A stretch of DNA of 64,000 nucleotides, taken from the NCBI GenBank assembly GCA_000320545.1, contig ADNK01002595.1:1-64000 (forward strand), given 5' to 3'. This stretch comes from Bigelowiella natans CCMP2755 (lineage: Eukaryota; Cercozoa; Chlorarachniophyceae). Positions 53,157-64,000 of the stretch are shown here, one piece after another. The notes below the pieces were generated by a model that saw nothing but the letters and a program-made list of their open reading frames with translations, was not told the DNA's origin and did no database searches. Within the stretch, counting starts at the first letter, position 1; every line of letters begins with the position of its first letter. The position numbers were made by a program, and so were the translations under genes.

Positions 53157-54109
53157 ATGTCGTTCAGCCTAGATGACATGGTGGACTGGCTACGGGACAA
53201 CGACGTCAATCAGTTTAGCAAGATCATTAAAGAAGAGAGAGCGTACAAGGTGATTCAGATTCGATGAATTATCATTATTTCGCCACTTATTTGAATTATA
53301 TACCTTCTGCAATAGGGACATTCGATCTTGATGATGATTGGGATGCACTCTGATGGTACATACATGGTCAAAGAACTCCTCAAGCGGTAAGTCAAGATTC
53401 CCAGCTCTTATTGTCATATAACTGACTCGCATATTTATGTCCTAACAACTTAGATTTCCAAAGGAAATTGATCGAAAATCCCAGGAACCTCTGGAGCAAT
53501 TTGCTGGCGATATTGGCCTCATAGCTGATACAGACATCATAAGAGATTCTGGGTAAATCGTAGGACCGTTTGATTCCTGAGATAAACTTGATTTGATTTT
53601 TATTTACTCCGTATTCTTACTTACTCTTTTTTTCCTTCATTTTGCTGAAGAATGCAACTGAATTAGATGCTGAAAGACATTAACAATTTCTTAGGTATAC
53701 CGCTTTGATGCTATCGGTAATGTTCGGTCCCCCAGCATCAGTAAAGGCCTTCCTCGACGCAGGTAAAAGATTTAGTTGTTGCACCATCGTTGCAATCACG
53801 TGGATGACATTTGTATCTGTTGCGTTGCGTGCCAATGTCCAGGAGCTGACATGGATTGCAAAACAGACCATGGAAGGTATTCTCGCAATGATTTCCAATG
53901 AGAAACTAGCAGTTGAAACTTGATTTTGTATTTTATAAAATAACGTCTCACCTGCATATTCGATGTTGGCCGTTAGTTCCGTGCTGGAGTTCGCTCAGTA
54001 CCGCGATGATGCCCAGATTCGATGTCTGTTCGAAATTAAATCTACAAACGAGAGCCCGGAGACCGGGGCTGTCTGCAATTGCGAAAACAATAAATGTGTA
54101 ATAATTTGA
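53157..54109 (+). CDS. Small ankyrin-type protein with C-terminal CaaX box
   Basis: Six exons in consistent phase: 53157-53249, 53316-53386, 53454-53552, 53695-53762, 53843-53876, 53977-54109; 165 residues. Ankyrin-like helices: ILMMIGMHSDGTYMVKELLK, then DSGYTALMLSVMFGPPASVK with AFLDAGADMDCKTDHG, and a final VLEFAQYRDDAQIRCLF; the GYTALMLS...LDAGAD part is the clearest repeat unit. The C-terminus ends ENNKCVII, a CaaX motif whose last residue would be compatible with prenylation, and is preceded by further Cys (VCNC). This suggests a lipid-anchored adaptor. Partners unknown. Confidence 0.75.
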
Positions 54110-54829
54110 GTGAAGGGGAGGGGAAAGAGATTATCCTGTATTTTGACTCCTTGTTCATAGATTAAGGACTATGTGCGTATTCCCCAAGCTAGATGTATAG
54201 CCTAGCGATTAGATGTTGCTGCGTAATGTTAAGCCAGTAGATTAGGGACGTATATACGTCCGAAGTGACTGTCCGGCACTAGGATGGTACATAACTTTTT
54301 AATAAGATAGATACACTCCTGAAACCCATCTAGGATATGCGTACGAACAGAATCGAGCCGAATAAATGCACACTACTTGAGTAGCTGCTGTGCATAAATT
54401 GGAACACGCTACTTGCTACATATGTATGCGCGCTGGCGAGTATTCCTAGCGCTAGCAATATGACCAGCAGGCAGCGAGCATTGCAGATACGCACGCGATG
54501 TTGTGTAAGCGTAGATAGCTGTAGCTGCTACGCGCATGCGTGTCGCATCCGGATAGCACCTTTCTGTTTGCATTCTAGCATTCTTCATAAGCCGTCAGAA
54601 GTTCCCAACATGACACAATTTCCGCAATGACCTGGCTAGCTGGTGTAACGCTTATACTATAATACTGGTACATGTTGTAGCGCGCGCACACACACATACC
54701 ATTGTTCGCATCATCATCGTGTATAATAATATAGTTTGAGCAGCAAATACATTTACCATATATTTTTATTACATGCACATGTATATGCATCATTACTTTA
54801 GATCGCTCCTCGCTTAATCGCTTTAATCT
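54110..54829. other. Intergenic between convergent genes; palindrome words
   Basis: 54400-54560 is rich in GCGCGC, GCTAGC and GCATGC words; GACCTGGCTAGCTGG near 54628 matches 46884. No coding evidence. Confidence 0.5.
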
Positions 54830-54959
54830 TCAAAACCTATTCACTTTGTCTTCGAATGGTTTCGGAATTCCGAAATTGTCGAGGAGACCTTCCACCTGAA
54901 AGAGGAAATTCTTTACAACCATAATCTTCTCATAGAAATAAATGTAATATATTATATAC

Positions 54960-55000
<41 letters not shown>

Positions 55001-55504
55001 CCGTATATAACCCTGACTCTCATCCCTCTACTCTCACTTTTTCTACTTATATCTTGTTGTTATTAATGTAAAAACATTGCGAGGTAGAATATTATAAATG
55101 TAATATATAGAACAAAAGATGTACCTGTTTGCGCCATCTGAAGGATCTCCATAGCCTTCGACCCTAATATCGATGACGGGGAGGTTGGTTATGATCGTAA
55201 GAACCAATACATATTGCTATTACAGCGACTGATGACCGCCATTCCTCACTTTGAAAGTCGCACCTGTTTATTCCGATTGAATGTGGCCACTGAGTCATAT
55301 ATCTCTTCATCAGAAGGCTCTCTTAGTGTTGTTTGAACCTGAGAGAAGAATGGGGAATGGGGTTGGAAGGTGGGAGGAGGAGGAGGAGGAGGAGGCAACA
55401 CATGTGTGATGTCAGTACATGTTATTTAAAAACTCCCTTGAGCCAATGAAAAGATGGTAATAATGAGAGAGAGAGAGGGGTAGAGAGAGGAAAATGGATT
55501 TCTA

Positions 55505-55541
<37 letters not shown>

Positions 55542-56128
55542 ATTTCATAATGAGGATAAAATATGAGAGGCTGAGCAAAATGGAGGAAGAAGGACGTACA
55601 AGTTTATAAGCGCCGTCGTCTGCTACGAAGAGCTTCCATGGTTTTGGGTATCTGTCATCATCATCACAATGTACAGCACCAACACATTTATCATGAGACC
55701 ATCAACCTGCAAATAATGACCGCAGCAACTCAATCGCATATAAGTAGACAGCAGCACTTGTCCTACTTTTTGAAAAGAACAATGATGCCGGCCTGGCGAC
55801 TTAGAACCTAATGTGTTTGTTCACGTGCAAGTTGTCATTATACAAGGAAACATAAAGTTCTAAACAAATAGGGAGCAGTAGCGCGATGTTGTTCTTGTGT
55901 GCTTTACTTGCTCGAGGAAATACGTTACGACGAACTTGGTCTTGAGACGCCTTGCCTATATCATGGCAGCAGCAGCAGCAGCAGCAGCAGCAAGCACAAA
56001 AACGCCAAAAAAATGTTAGCTTTCCCCAAGTTGTGCATGGACAAACAGATAGTCACTATCAATGCACAATAAATGACAGCAAAACACAAAAAATGCTTCC
56101 ACGGGATCAATAACATCTCGTAAAGAGC

Positions 56129-56166
<38 letters not shown>

Positions 56167-56258
56167 TATTTCGGGCCTATCCCAACCTACTACCTGTGTA
56201 GTTTCGAGCTGGGGAACATTAAGGAATCCCTCACCTTTATCTTCCTACGAGATGATGA

Positions 56259-56292
<34 letters not shown>

Positions 56293-56535
56293 GGTGATAA
56301 TGTAATCATTATAATCAGAGTTCTTTAAAATGATGAAAAGATCATATTAGATAAGTCAGTTCGCAAGAAACAGCGTAATTTGCATATAATACATCCAATG
56401 CTACTACATAGCGCAGGTGAGTGAGTGAATGATGATGTCACTATTGTTATGATAATGCACACCTGATCTCCGAAGTTTTCGTTGAGCATGATCACTGCTG
56501 GCCTATTCTCGAAAGGCATTCCTTCGATCTACCCA

Positions 56536-56594
<59 letters not shown>

Positions 56595-58413
56595 ACCACC
56601 ACCATATGGAATCACCTACTACATCTGTACTAGCTTTGTTACTACTTCTACTACTACTGCTACTACTACTACAACTAATATTACTACTCTCATTGCAGTA
56701 GCATGCCTTCAAAGATTGTTTCCCTGTCTCCCCCCCTCTCGCGTCCCCTATTTGTTCTTCTTCTCTTCCTCATGGAGAGACGGCAGACCTTGTCAACTAG
56801 TATTCTCACATTTTTTAGCGAGAAGAGATCTGGTTGTATCATTACGATCAGGTCCTGGCCAATAGTAGATATGTAGGGAGGGAGGAGAGGAGAGGAGGGC
56901 AAATCAACAAGAAATACTACCAAAATTTGTCTATACTATTCCGAAAGAGCAGCAGCTATGTGAAGGGTAAAGGCGGCCAGAACGCTGCCACTACCTCAGA
57001 GCCATCAATTGCTTGTGGGCGATCTAAGCTGCTAACAGACACTCTTTCTGGATCTTTCTCCTCAAGCCTAGCAACAACAAGGACGAGGATGAGTTGTGGA
57101 ATGAATGTGTGATATTACGACAACAACAAACAATGCATGATGATTTGACAGTCTTTTAGTCGAATGTGAGGTATTATATTGTATTGTAACTCACCATTTT
57201 TTGTGCTGCATGCTTGATCCCACCTGAAGGATCAGAAAGAATATATGGAGATCATAGCTATTAGAATCATAATACACACTTATATCGTTTGCTGTTAGTT
57301 CGCTTCGCATGTTTCATTTCACTGTTACTCTGCGGCTGCCTCCTCAATTAGTAGGATGAAAGTGGGGCACACTGACATTTGCAAAGAGATATTTTGTCTT
57401 CTGGAAATTTGCCTTCGCAGCAAAAGCAGCCCCGACACGGGAGAGCACACGCGGCTCTTGGAGCTAAATATCGTAATATTTTCATGCTTTACTCCGGAAA
57501 TTTTACGTTTGCAACAATGCTTCATAGAACGGCATGTCGTAGAGATTCATCATCCCTTGTACGTTTAAGATCTTCCCCAAACCATGTGTATCATCATCAT
57601 CATCATCGTCGTCGTCGTCATCATCACCACCATCATCAGTGAGTGAAAAATATATGTCCTTACATCCGTGTTCTGCTTTGCCCCTCGGACCATCTCCTCA
57701 ATCAACAAGCCCTAAAATCATCGTCAGTTGCACGATCAGTGAGAACATCATTCAGCATCAATATGTGTAGTTAAAGCGATAGTGTTTGTTGGAGTAGATA
57801 CCACACGCTGGAATGTTTCCCCCCGCTCATAAGCCGCGTTAAGAGCTTCAGCTGCCTGTTGTCACATGGTTGGTGGATGGGTTTCAAAGTCAAATGTACT
57901 GAATATGCTGCCTTCTCACACGATTCTGTAGACCACCCACAGAAGTCAAAGATAAGCGTCAATAGATACCTGATCTGTTGCCTGTCGGAGATCGGATGGA
58001 AGCTCGTCTTCTTCTTTCGGTGAGTCGAAAATGTCTTCTGGTGGGGGGGTACCTCCCATGCTTCCCTCGCCGCTGCTAGCCTTGAAGTCCTCAGCTTCCA
58101 CATAGATGACGCGCCTATTATCTCTATCGAATGAGGGTTTTCTTCTCGTCAATTCGGTTTTGGACTTCTGATGTCCATGGAATGGCGAGGAAGGGATCAT
58201 ATTGCGGGCGACAGTGCTCGGCACCTTCGAACCAACAATTCTCTTGCAAGCTCCTGAAGCTTGATAGCGTCCAATGCCCCTCCTCAACGATTCATTAGGA
58301 TATTTATGTGAAAGGTGAACGAGAGCTGCAGAGAAAAATAGGACGGCGCAGGCGATAGAACACACAACCGAAAGCACAAGAGGCTCGCTTCGGAGGCGAC
58401 GGCCAAACGCCAT
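54830..58413 (-). CDS. DUF1995-family protein, probably plastid-directed
   Basis: Fourteen minus-strand exons keep phase and give 370 residues: 58413-57970, 57855-57802, 57711-57664, 57223-57195, 57067-56995, 56854-56810, 56528-56463, 56244-56194, 55955-55908, 55706-55684, 55651-55600, 55338-55264, 55163-55125, 54895-54830. The N-terminus MAFGRRLRSEPLVLSVVCSI, continuing hydrophobic to about residue 33, is a signal peptide or anchor. The later part follows the DUF1995 pattern: EALNAAYERGETFQRVGLLIEEM, DLIVMIQPDLFSL, RPAVIMLNENFGD, RRLKTKFVVTYFL, VYPKPWKLFVADDGAYKL and LREPSDEEI (compare 'GALFRxYPxPWxV...YxL...RPSxEE'). Plant members include PSII accumulation factors, and the family is found in photosynthetic organisms. 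The role in this organism is inferred only. Confidence 0.75.
56118..56163. repeat. (AT)n microsatellite
   Basis: In the intron after the EDKGEGFLNVPQ exon of the DUF1995 gene. A longer (AT)n at 56537-56589 lies one intron upstream, and (GAT)n(GGT)n at 56251-56295 precedes an exon. Confidence 0.85.
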
Positions 58414-59316
58414 TCTTTTTGCACTTATGTTAAGATACAACTCTTACTTAATCTTTATTTTTTGTATAAAATGCCATTCATTTCATGCCTACGACTTTTG
58501 AAAGAAGCCCTAATTTATCAAAAAAGGTCAGGAATCACTTCACCCAGCGCACATTTTTGAGAAACCTAGATTATCTTTGTGATTTCCCACAAAATATCAG
58601 ATATTTTCCGTCTCGTTGCATCACTCTATCGCGATATTGAAACAGGGTCGAGCAGCTAGTCGATCGATCGACAAGTAGAAATTCGATTGGCATCATCAGA
58701 TGTTTCTCCTTCTAGAATATGCCTAGTTCAGCCCTTGTCTCAACCGAACATAATTAAATTTGTTTTCTGGGAGACTCGTTAGCAAAGCTTTCTATATAGA
58801 AACGGCCTGTGTTTTGACATGAAGACACGGATAAACGGTCAATACGGTAAAATCGAACGGCATCATTCATCATCTACAAGTTAGTACACGACGACTGGTA
58901 CCACCCACCACCCTGCTAAACCAGGACTACTGAGTGATTGACTGACTTCTACTGCAGCTACTAGGAGTGTACTAGTGCTGTCGGTCGGTAGCAGCCACCC
59001 AGCTAGTAGCTACAAGATCCCAGAGCGCTACTACCCAACTACTACAGGTTCGTGGTTGTTGTTGCTTACATCTGAGGAGAAGAAGAAGAAGGACGGCACA
59101 CGTGATTTCCAGACCGACGTTTTGACTGCCACTATTGTTGGCTGCAACCGTTTAAGGAAGGGGGAAGGGGCTACTGGCTGATGCCCCCTTTCTTTGTCCA
59201 ACAAAACGGCATTTCTTCTTTTCAGCGTATCCACCAAATACACCTAGTGACAATATTATGCATCTGACATACACTGTTTCACCACCGGCAACTAGTTGAC
59301 GAGTATACAAATGTCA

Positions 59317-59397
<81 letters not shown>

Positions 59398-59557
59398 AGA
59401 TATCTCGGAGAAACAATGTGCGAAACAGTAGCCGCTAAAAAGTTCATCTTCACCATTCATAGGGGGCTACTTCCACGGCTTTCCAGAAAAAGCAAGCATA
59501 CGAATCGGAAGGAGGAGAATAGTTCGGTGACTGGGGCGGAAGAAAGGAGCTATGCGA
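58414..59557. other. Divergent intergenic region
   Basis: Separates the DUF1995 gene (-) from the lumenal-protein gene (+). Contains (CA)n(GA)n at 59312-59395. Open frames around 58975-59181 have no support. Confidence 0.5.
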
Positions 59558-59712
59558 TGTTGAGGACGATTTTCATTACACACTCAGCGTGTACTACCAC
59601 TACTACTACTGCGTTGGTATATCTGATAGCTGCTTCCGTTGTTGCGGGAACAGCAAGCAGTCATGCTCAAGGAAGGTCATGAATGTGCGATACACTACGT
59701 TAAAAAGAATGA

Positions 59713-59751
<39 letters not shown>

Positions 59752-60462
59752 GGGAGAATTGAGGTGGGTTAATGGGAAACGGAACATGGCGCCATCATCA
59801 ACATATCACTGGTACACTATCAATGCCTCAACGGAGTTTCTCTCATTAACAGTCATGTACCGTCGGCGATTCTGAGCAGGCGACAATCTTTCGCACATAG
59901 ATCCTATAGAAGCCACAGAGATGTAAGTGCCGCATTCACTATATCGAAATCAGAACGTGCGTATGAAAATCTTGTGATCCTCTCCTCCCTCCTCTATCAG
60001 ACTCCTCCTGGAGCAGCTAGGTGGAAACGACGACTGTCACCGTTGGCCCGGAAAGAGTTCCACTCAAATTCAGCATCATCACCATCAACATTATCGTCAT
60101 CACCTCCATTGCAGAAAAAAACAGGAGAACGTGAGCGTGTGAGTGAATCTCGTTGTCGCAGAAACAAGGCTGATGAAAAAGCAGCAGCAGAGAGCATAGT
60201 TAATGATGATAGGGGACGGAAATATGATCCTGTGTTGAAACGACGCGAGATGTCATCATTGCTCACGGTGGTGCTACCAGCGCTGACGATGATGGGTGAC
60301 AGCAAAGCCGATGAACAAGGTATTGGCTACTACTGGCATCTTTGCACGCCTTTGCAAGTCCTTTACTTTCTCCCTTCTTCCCTCCGCTCCTGTCTATATT
60401 TCTCCCACGTCGATGCATCTTGAGTGAGTGCGGATGTTATCTTATCAAACTCACCCCTCTCT

Positions 60463-60493
<31 letters not shown>

Positions 60494-61721
60494 CCCTCCC
60501 TCCAACTGAAAATGTAGGTTTGGACTGGAAGTCTACAGTAGGGATGGAGCGGCCGCGCCGACGGTTTGAGCGCGAGGAAGAATTCTTTCCACTACGATTC
60601 GTGACCTATCTTTCTCGATTCTTACTGAATTTTGACGAGCAAAGCCGAAAGTTCTGGTGAGTGTTCCAAAGTCTTACACTTGACCCTTTCTTATCATCAC
60701 TCGTGCCCATTCCTTGTCTCTGTATCGAAAATAAGCATTATCATCATCATCGTCATCATCGTAATCCTTTTCTTGGCTGATGTGATTCAATGCTGTGATG
60801 ATGATGATCCACTGTAGGGACAACGCTGGGGCTGCCATTCCGTTGTCCTACTCAGCTTCCCAGGTACGAGAAGCACGATTGAAGCAGTATGGCGAGTTTG
60901 CTGCCTCAGTGGAATTCGGTCTAAAGCCTTTTAATTCGAGAAAAGGCATTGATGAGGTTAGTAGTAGTTGTAGTAGTAGTGGTAGTGGTAGTAATAGTAG
61001 TACCATCGTTGTGAACATCATCACCATTATCATCCTCTTGTCCTTCCTCTTCTTCTTCTTCTTCTTCTTCTTCTTCTTCTCCGAACGATGATGATGATGA
61101 TGATCTCCTTGATTAGCTTCTTAACATCCTGAGCCTGAAATTCACGAGTCCTTCGGCGAAGCGCCAGCTATCGATTCTCTTCTCCTTCGTCCAGGATCGC
61201 CAACCTGTGCAAGATATCACCCGTCTTCTCGCCGAAGCGGTGAAGTTGATGATGAAGATGATGATGATGATGATGATGATAATGCGAGAGATGACTACCA
61301 TTTAAACATGTCGTAGATTCACACACAACTACTCCCCCCCCCCCCCTCCTCTCATTTGCTCTTCTTCCCCTCCAACAGGATAACGCCACAGTCAGTCAAA
61401 TACTGGTAGAGGACTCTGGTCGCGGGTTCCTCCGTCCTCCGCAAGTGACACTCACAGCACCTATAGGGAGGGGGGTGCGTGCGAAAGCAAAAGCGATTAT
61501 GGAGACTCTGGGGCCTATTGGGGCTGTGAACATCACTGATCCCGGTACAATAAGTTGTAGTAGTAGTAGTAGTTGTTGTTGTTGTTGTTGTAGTAGTAGT
61601 GGTAGTAGTGGGAAGAGGAGGAGGAGGAGGAGGAGGAGGAGGAGGAGGAGGAAAGCGCAGTAGCTACTGCATAAGGATGCCACATGCAGGATGGGATATT
61701 GGGAGACGAAGAAGAAGATGG

Positions 61722-61753
<32 letters not shown>

Positions 61754-63152
61754 GTAACAATGATGATTATTATCATCGTTATGGTAATATTCTCGGTTAC
61801 AAGTATCATCCTATCTCCCTCGTTTTCTCTTTATTCATACGACCTTTTCTTCGCGTTATTCATTCTTTTTGTTCTTATATACCTCTGCTGCAATACTAAT
61901 TCGAGTTCTCTCATCATTCCTTTCTCCTTCTCTCCTCATAATCCAAAACTACTCACTCCAAGGGAATGGCTACTTAGAGGCACCATTGGTCGAGATCTCC
62001 CCACCACAGGAGGGAGGGAGACAAGCGAAAGCGATTGCTGTTGTAGAAGGCGGTCACATAAAGGCGATTCGGCTCACAGACAGAGGCGACGGGTAGCAAA
62101 AACTAAATCGATAGATGATTCTCTACATTGATCTGTGTGCAGCATTGTGCTTATACCTCGAAACGACCTCCTCCTCCTCCTCCTCCTCCTCCTCCTCCTC
62201 ACACATGCTTGCAGCAGATTAGTAGTATAACGACGATGTACTTAGCACATAGAGATGGACAACAAACAAGCACAGGAGGAAGATATTATATGAATATGCA
62301 TGTGTTTTGAATTGCACTAATCTGATGTTTCGCTTCATTTTCTCTCCCCCCGTCTGCATCTACTCTCCTATCCTTTCTTCTTCTTCCTCCTCCTCTTCTT
62401 CCTCCTCCTCTTCTCCTTCTTTAGTTATAGTTACAACGAAAAGGTCAGCGTTAAATTGGTGAAGCAGGAGCAAGAGGCGTCATCGTCATCGTCATCATCT
62501 TCATCTTCATCTGCCGTTCCCTATGATGAAGCGAGCAGCTCACAAATGAAACAACGAATAAGCAGTAGCACCGATTTTAGACCTGCGACTGTCAAACCGC
62601 TGCTAGAATTATGCATCAAAGAGCTGCAGATTGTAGATGGTGGCAGCTCTTACGCAAATGAGCAGGTTGCCAGGAAGGAGGGGAGGGGGGGGAGGGGCGG
62701 ACATGGTAGGAAGGATAGATAGCGTCTTAACTCAAGTGCGAGAGAAATAAATTCGTCCTTGATTTTTGCTGTAGGAGTATATCATTTACTTATACGTGTC
62801 TTGAAAGCTACTTCTCTATAATTACTACGGTGGCGCTTAAACTTCTTTTCCTCTTCTCCATACACAGGGTGTGTTAGTAAACATTGCATCTCCACAAGAT
62901 AGTCTAGGACTGGAGGTTGTTCTTTCCACCCATTCCTTCTCTATTCTTCCTTCTCTCTTCTCCCTTCTCTCTTCTCTGGAACGAGAGGACGATACCGACC
63001 TATTATTGGCATGAATCGTGTCCCAACACGTTATGATGATGATGATGATGACTAGAGTCGTGGATGTGATGTGGCGACTTCAATAAGTACAAGATTTTTT
63101 AAAAGTTAAATAGAAGTAATGCTGCTACTAAAAGCTCATTCTAAACACACGC

Positions 63153-63199
<47 letters not shown>

Positions 63200-63543
63200 A
63201 CATTCCCCTCATCATTATCTGTATTATCATCACAGGACGGTGCTCCGGCTAGAGCTGTTGCGACATTGAAAAAGAGACCAATCAAGAAAACAAGCGGGGA
63301 GACGCTGCCGTATATGCAGCTTCCTTCTTCATCCATCTCCCAGCAATTAACACAGCTTATCCCAGACTCAATCATTCCGTATTTAGATAGTACCTCGGGA
63401 CGCTATGAGGTGAAAGTTCCCTTCGATGACGTGAGCTCCTCTTGGCTTCTTGACAAGTACATTTCGGAATCTAATAGTATATATATATATATATATATAT
63501 TATATAAATATACATAAATATTGTAGTGTACTTATGCGGCTAT

Positions 63544-63607
<64 letters not shown>

Positions 63608-64000
63608 TCTGATATTTCTTTTCAATATTTCTTAGAGAAGCACGTTGTGGCGGGTCGTTGGATCCTGCTTTCGGGTTAGCAAATCGTTGAACAACAAGAA
63701 GAAGAAGAACAACAACAACAACAACAACAACAGCAAATAAAGAATAGTAGTAGTAAAAGAGGAGGAGGAGGAGGAGGAGGAGAAGAGAATCGGCACTTTA
63801 TGTCGCATTTTGTGCGTCTTCCTACGATATATGACACGGCGATCGACGGTAGATGTGAGTTGTGCTGCAGCCAGGCAAAGCTTCGTTTTGTAACGGTTTT
63901 TTCACCGTTATTATTAACTACCACTAATAATAATATTAAGGCCGCGCGGTTGCATGCCTGTGGAGAGGGAAAAGGAGCTCGATGCCCTCGCATATGGGAA
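59558..64000 (+). CDS. Plastid (probably thylakoid-lumen) protein with G-x-G-Y/F repeats; 3' end outside window
   Basis: Exon 1 begins at the ATG 59558 with an ER-type signal peptide (ALVYLIAASVVAGTASSHAQ). Then 60001-60319, 60518-60656, 60818-60956, 61117-61239, 61379-61544, 61963-62092, 62425-62665, 62868-62915, 63236-63456, 63636-63674 and one near 63789-63855; phases agree from the second onward. Exon 2 is a basic transit-peptide region ending in KRREMSSLLTVVLPALTMMG with SKADEQ, a twin-Arg, hydrophobic, A-x-A-like thylakoid transfer signal. The body has YGEFAASVEFGLKPFNS, SPSAKRQLSILFSFVQD, LLAEADNATV and repeated turns SGRGFLRPPQVTL, GNGYLEAPLVEI, GDGYSYNEKVSVKL and basic VNITDPG-type strands, then PYDTAIDGR-like sequence. 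This matches the layout of an uncharacterised plastid protein family of plants and algae. Function unknown. Confidence 0.7.
63154..63196. repeat. (GA)n microsatellite
   Basis: In the intron before the exon at 63236. Further (AT)n runs at 63478-63500 and 63558-63603, the second preceded by (CA)n, fill the next intron. Confidence 0.9.

Overview
The window is eukaryotic nuclear DNA. Nearly every gene I can read is split by GT-AG introns, many exons are only 30-150 bases long, and the sequence is saturated with microsatellites, almost all of them in introns or between genes. At least three products look plastid-directed: a plant-type plastid methyltransferase with an ER signal peptide, a DUF1995 protein with a signal anchor, and a protein with a signal peptide plus a second twin-Arg hydrophobic segment typical of thylakoid targeting. 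Together they point to an alga with a complex (secondary) plastid. I cannot name the species; a chlorarachniophyte, haptophyte or stramenopile would all fit. All product names come from reading motifs, not from a search. Splice models were built by hand: junctions were accepted when GT/AG, codon phase and protein family agreed. || Layout. 1-694: 3' end of a protein kinase (+). 2076-3029: uncertain + gene. 4086-4717: unknown gene (-), divergent from a plastid methyltransferase (+, 4968-8411). 10599-16829: 20-exon MFS sugar-type transporter (+). About 18492-24032: arginyl-tRNA synthetase (+) with an inserted tRNA-binding domain. 24100-26200: repeat island with a broken kinesin motor fragment. 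26257-27267: intronless alpha/beta hydrolase of the prenylcysteine methylesterase (ICME) type (+). 28613-35170: NAD+-dependent DNA ligase (-), LigA type, with its BRCT domain at the N-terminus and a presequence. 36191-37005: SH3b protein (+). 38650-39084: tail-anchored protein (-). 39981-40991: second ICME-type gene carrying one in-frame stop (+). 41888-44131: tandem aldo-keto reductase membrane protein (-). 44451-46289: multipass membrane protein (+). 46951-49514: coiled-coil gene region (-), divergent from a TPR protein (+, 49563-50870). 51000-52860: repeat region with a 603-bp MITE-like element. 53157-54109: ankyrin-type protein ending in a CaaX box (+). 54830-58413: DUF1995 protein (-). 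59558 to the right edge: plastid, probably thylakoid-lumenal protein (+, incomplete). || How they relate. There is no operon-like organisation; genes lie singly, several in tight divergent pairs. Between genes are islands poor in microsatellites but rich in the palindromes GCTAGC and CATGCTAGCATG, some sharing longer dispersed repeats and gene fragments. The most unusual item is the intron-rich LigA-type ligase; an ArgRS with an embedded PheT/EMAP-like tRNA-binding domain and a lumenal tandem aldo-keto reductase follow.
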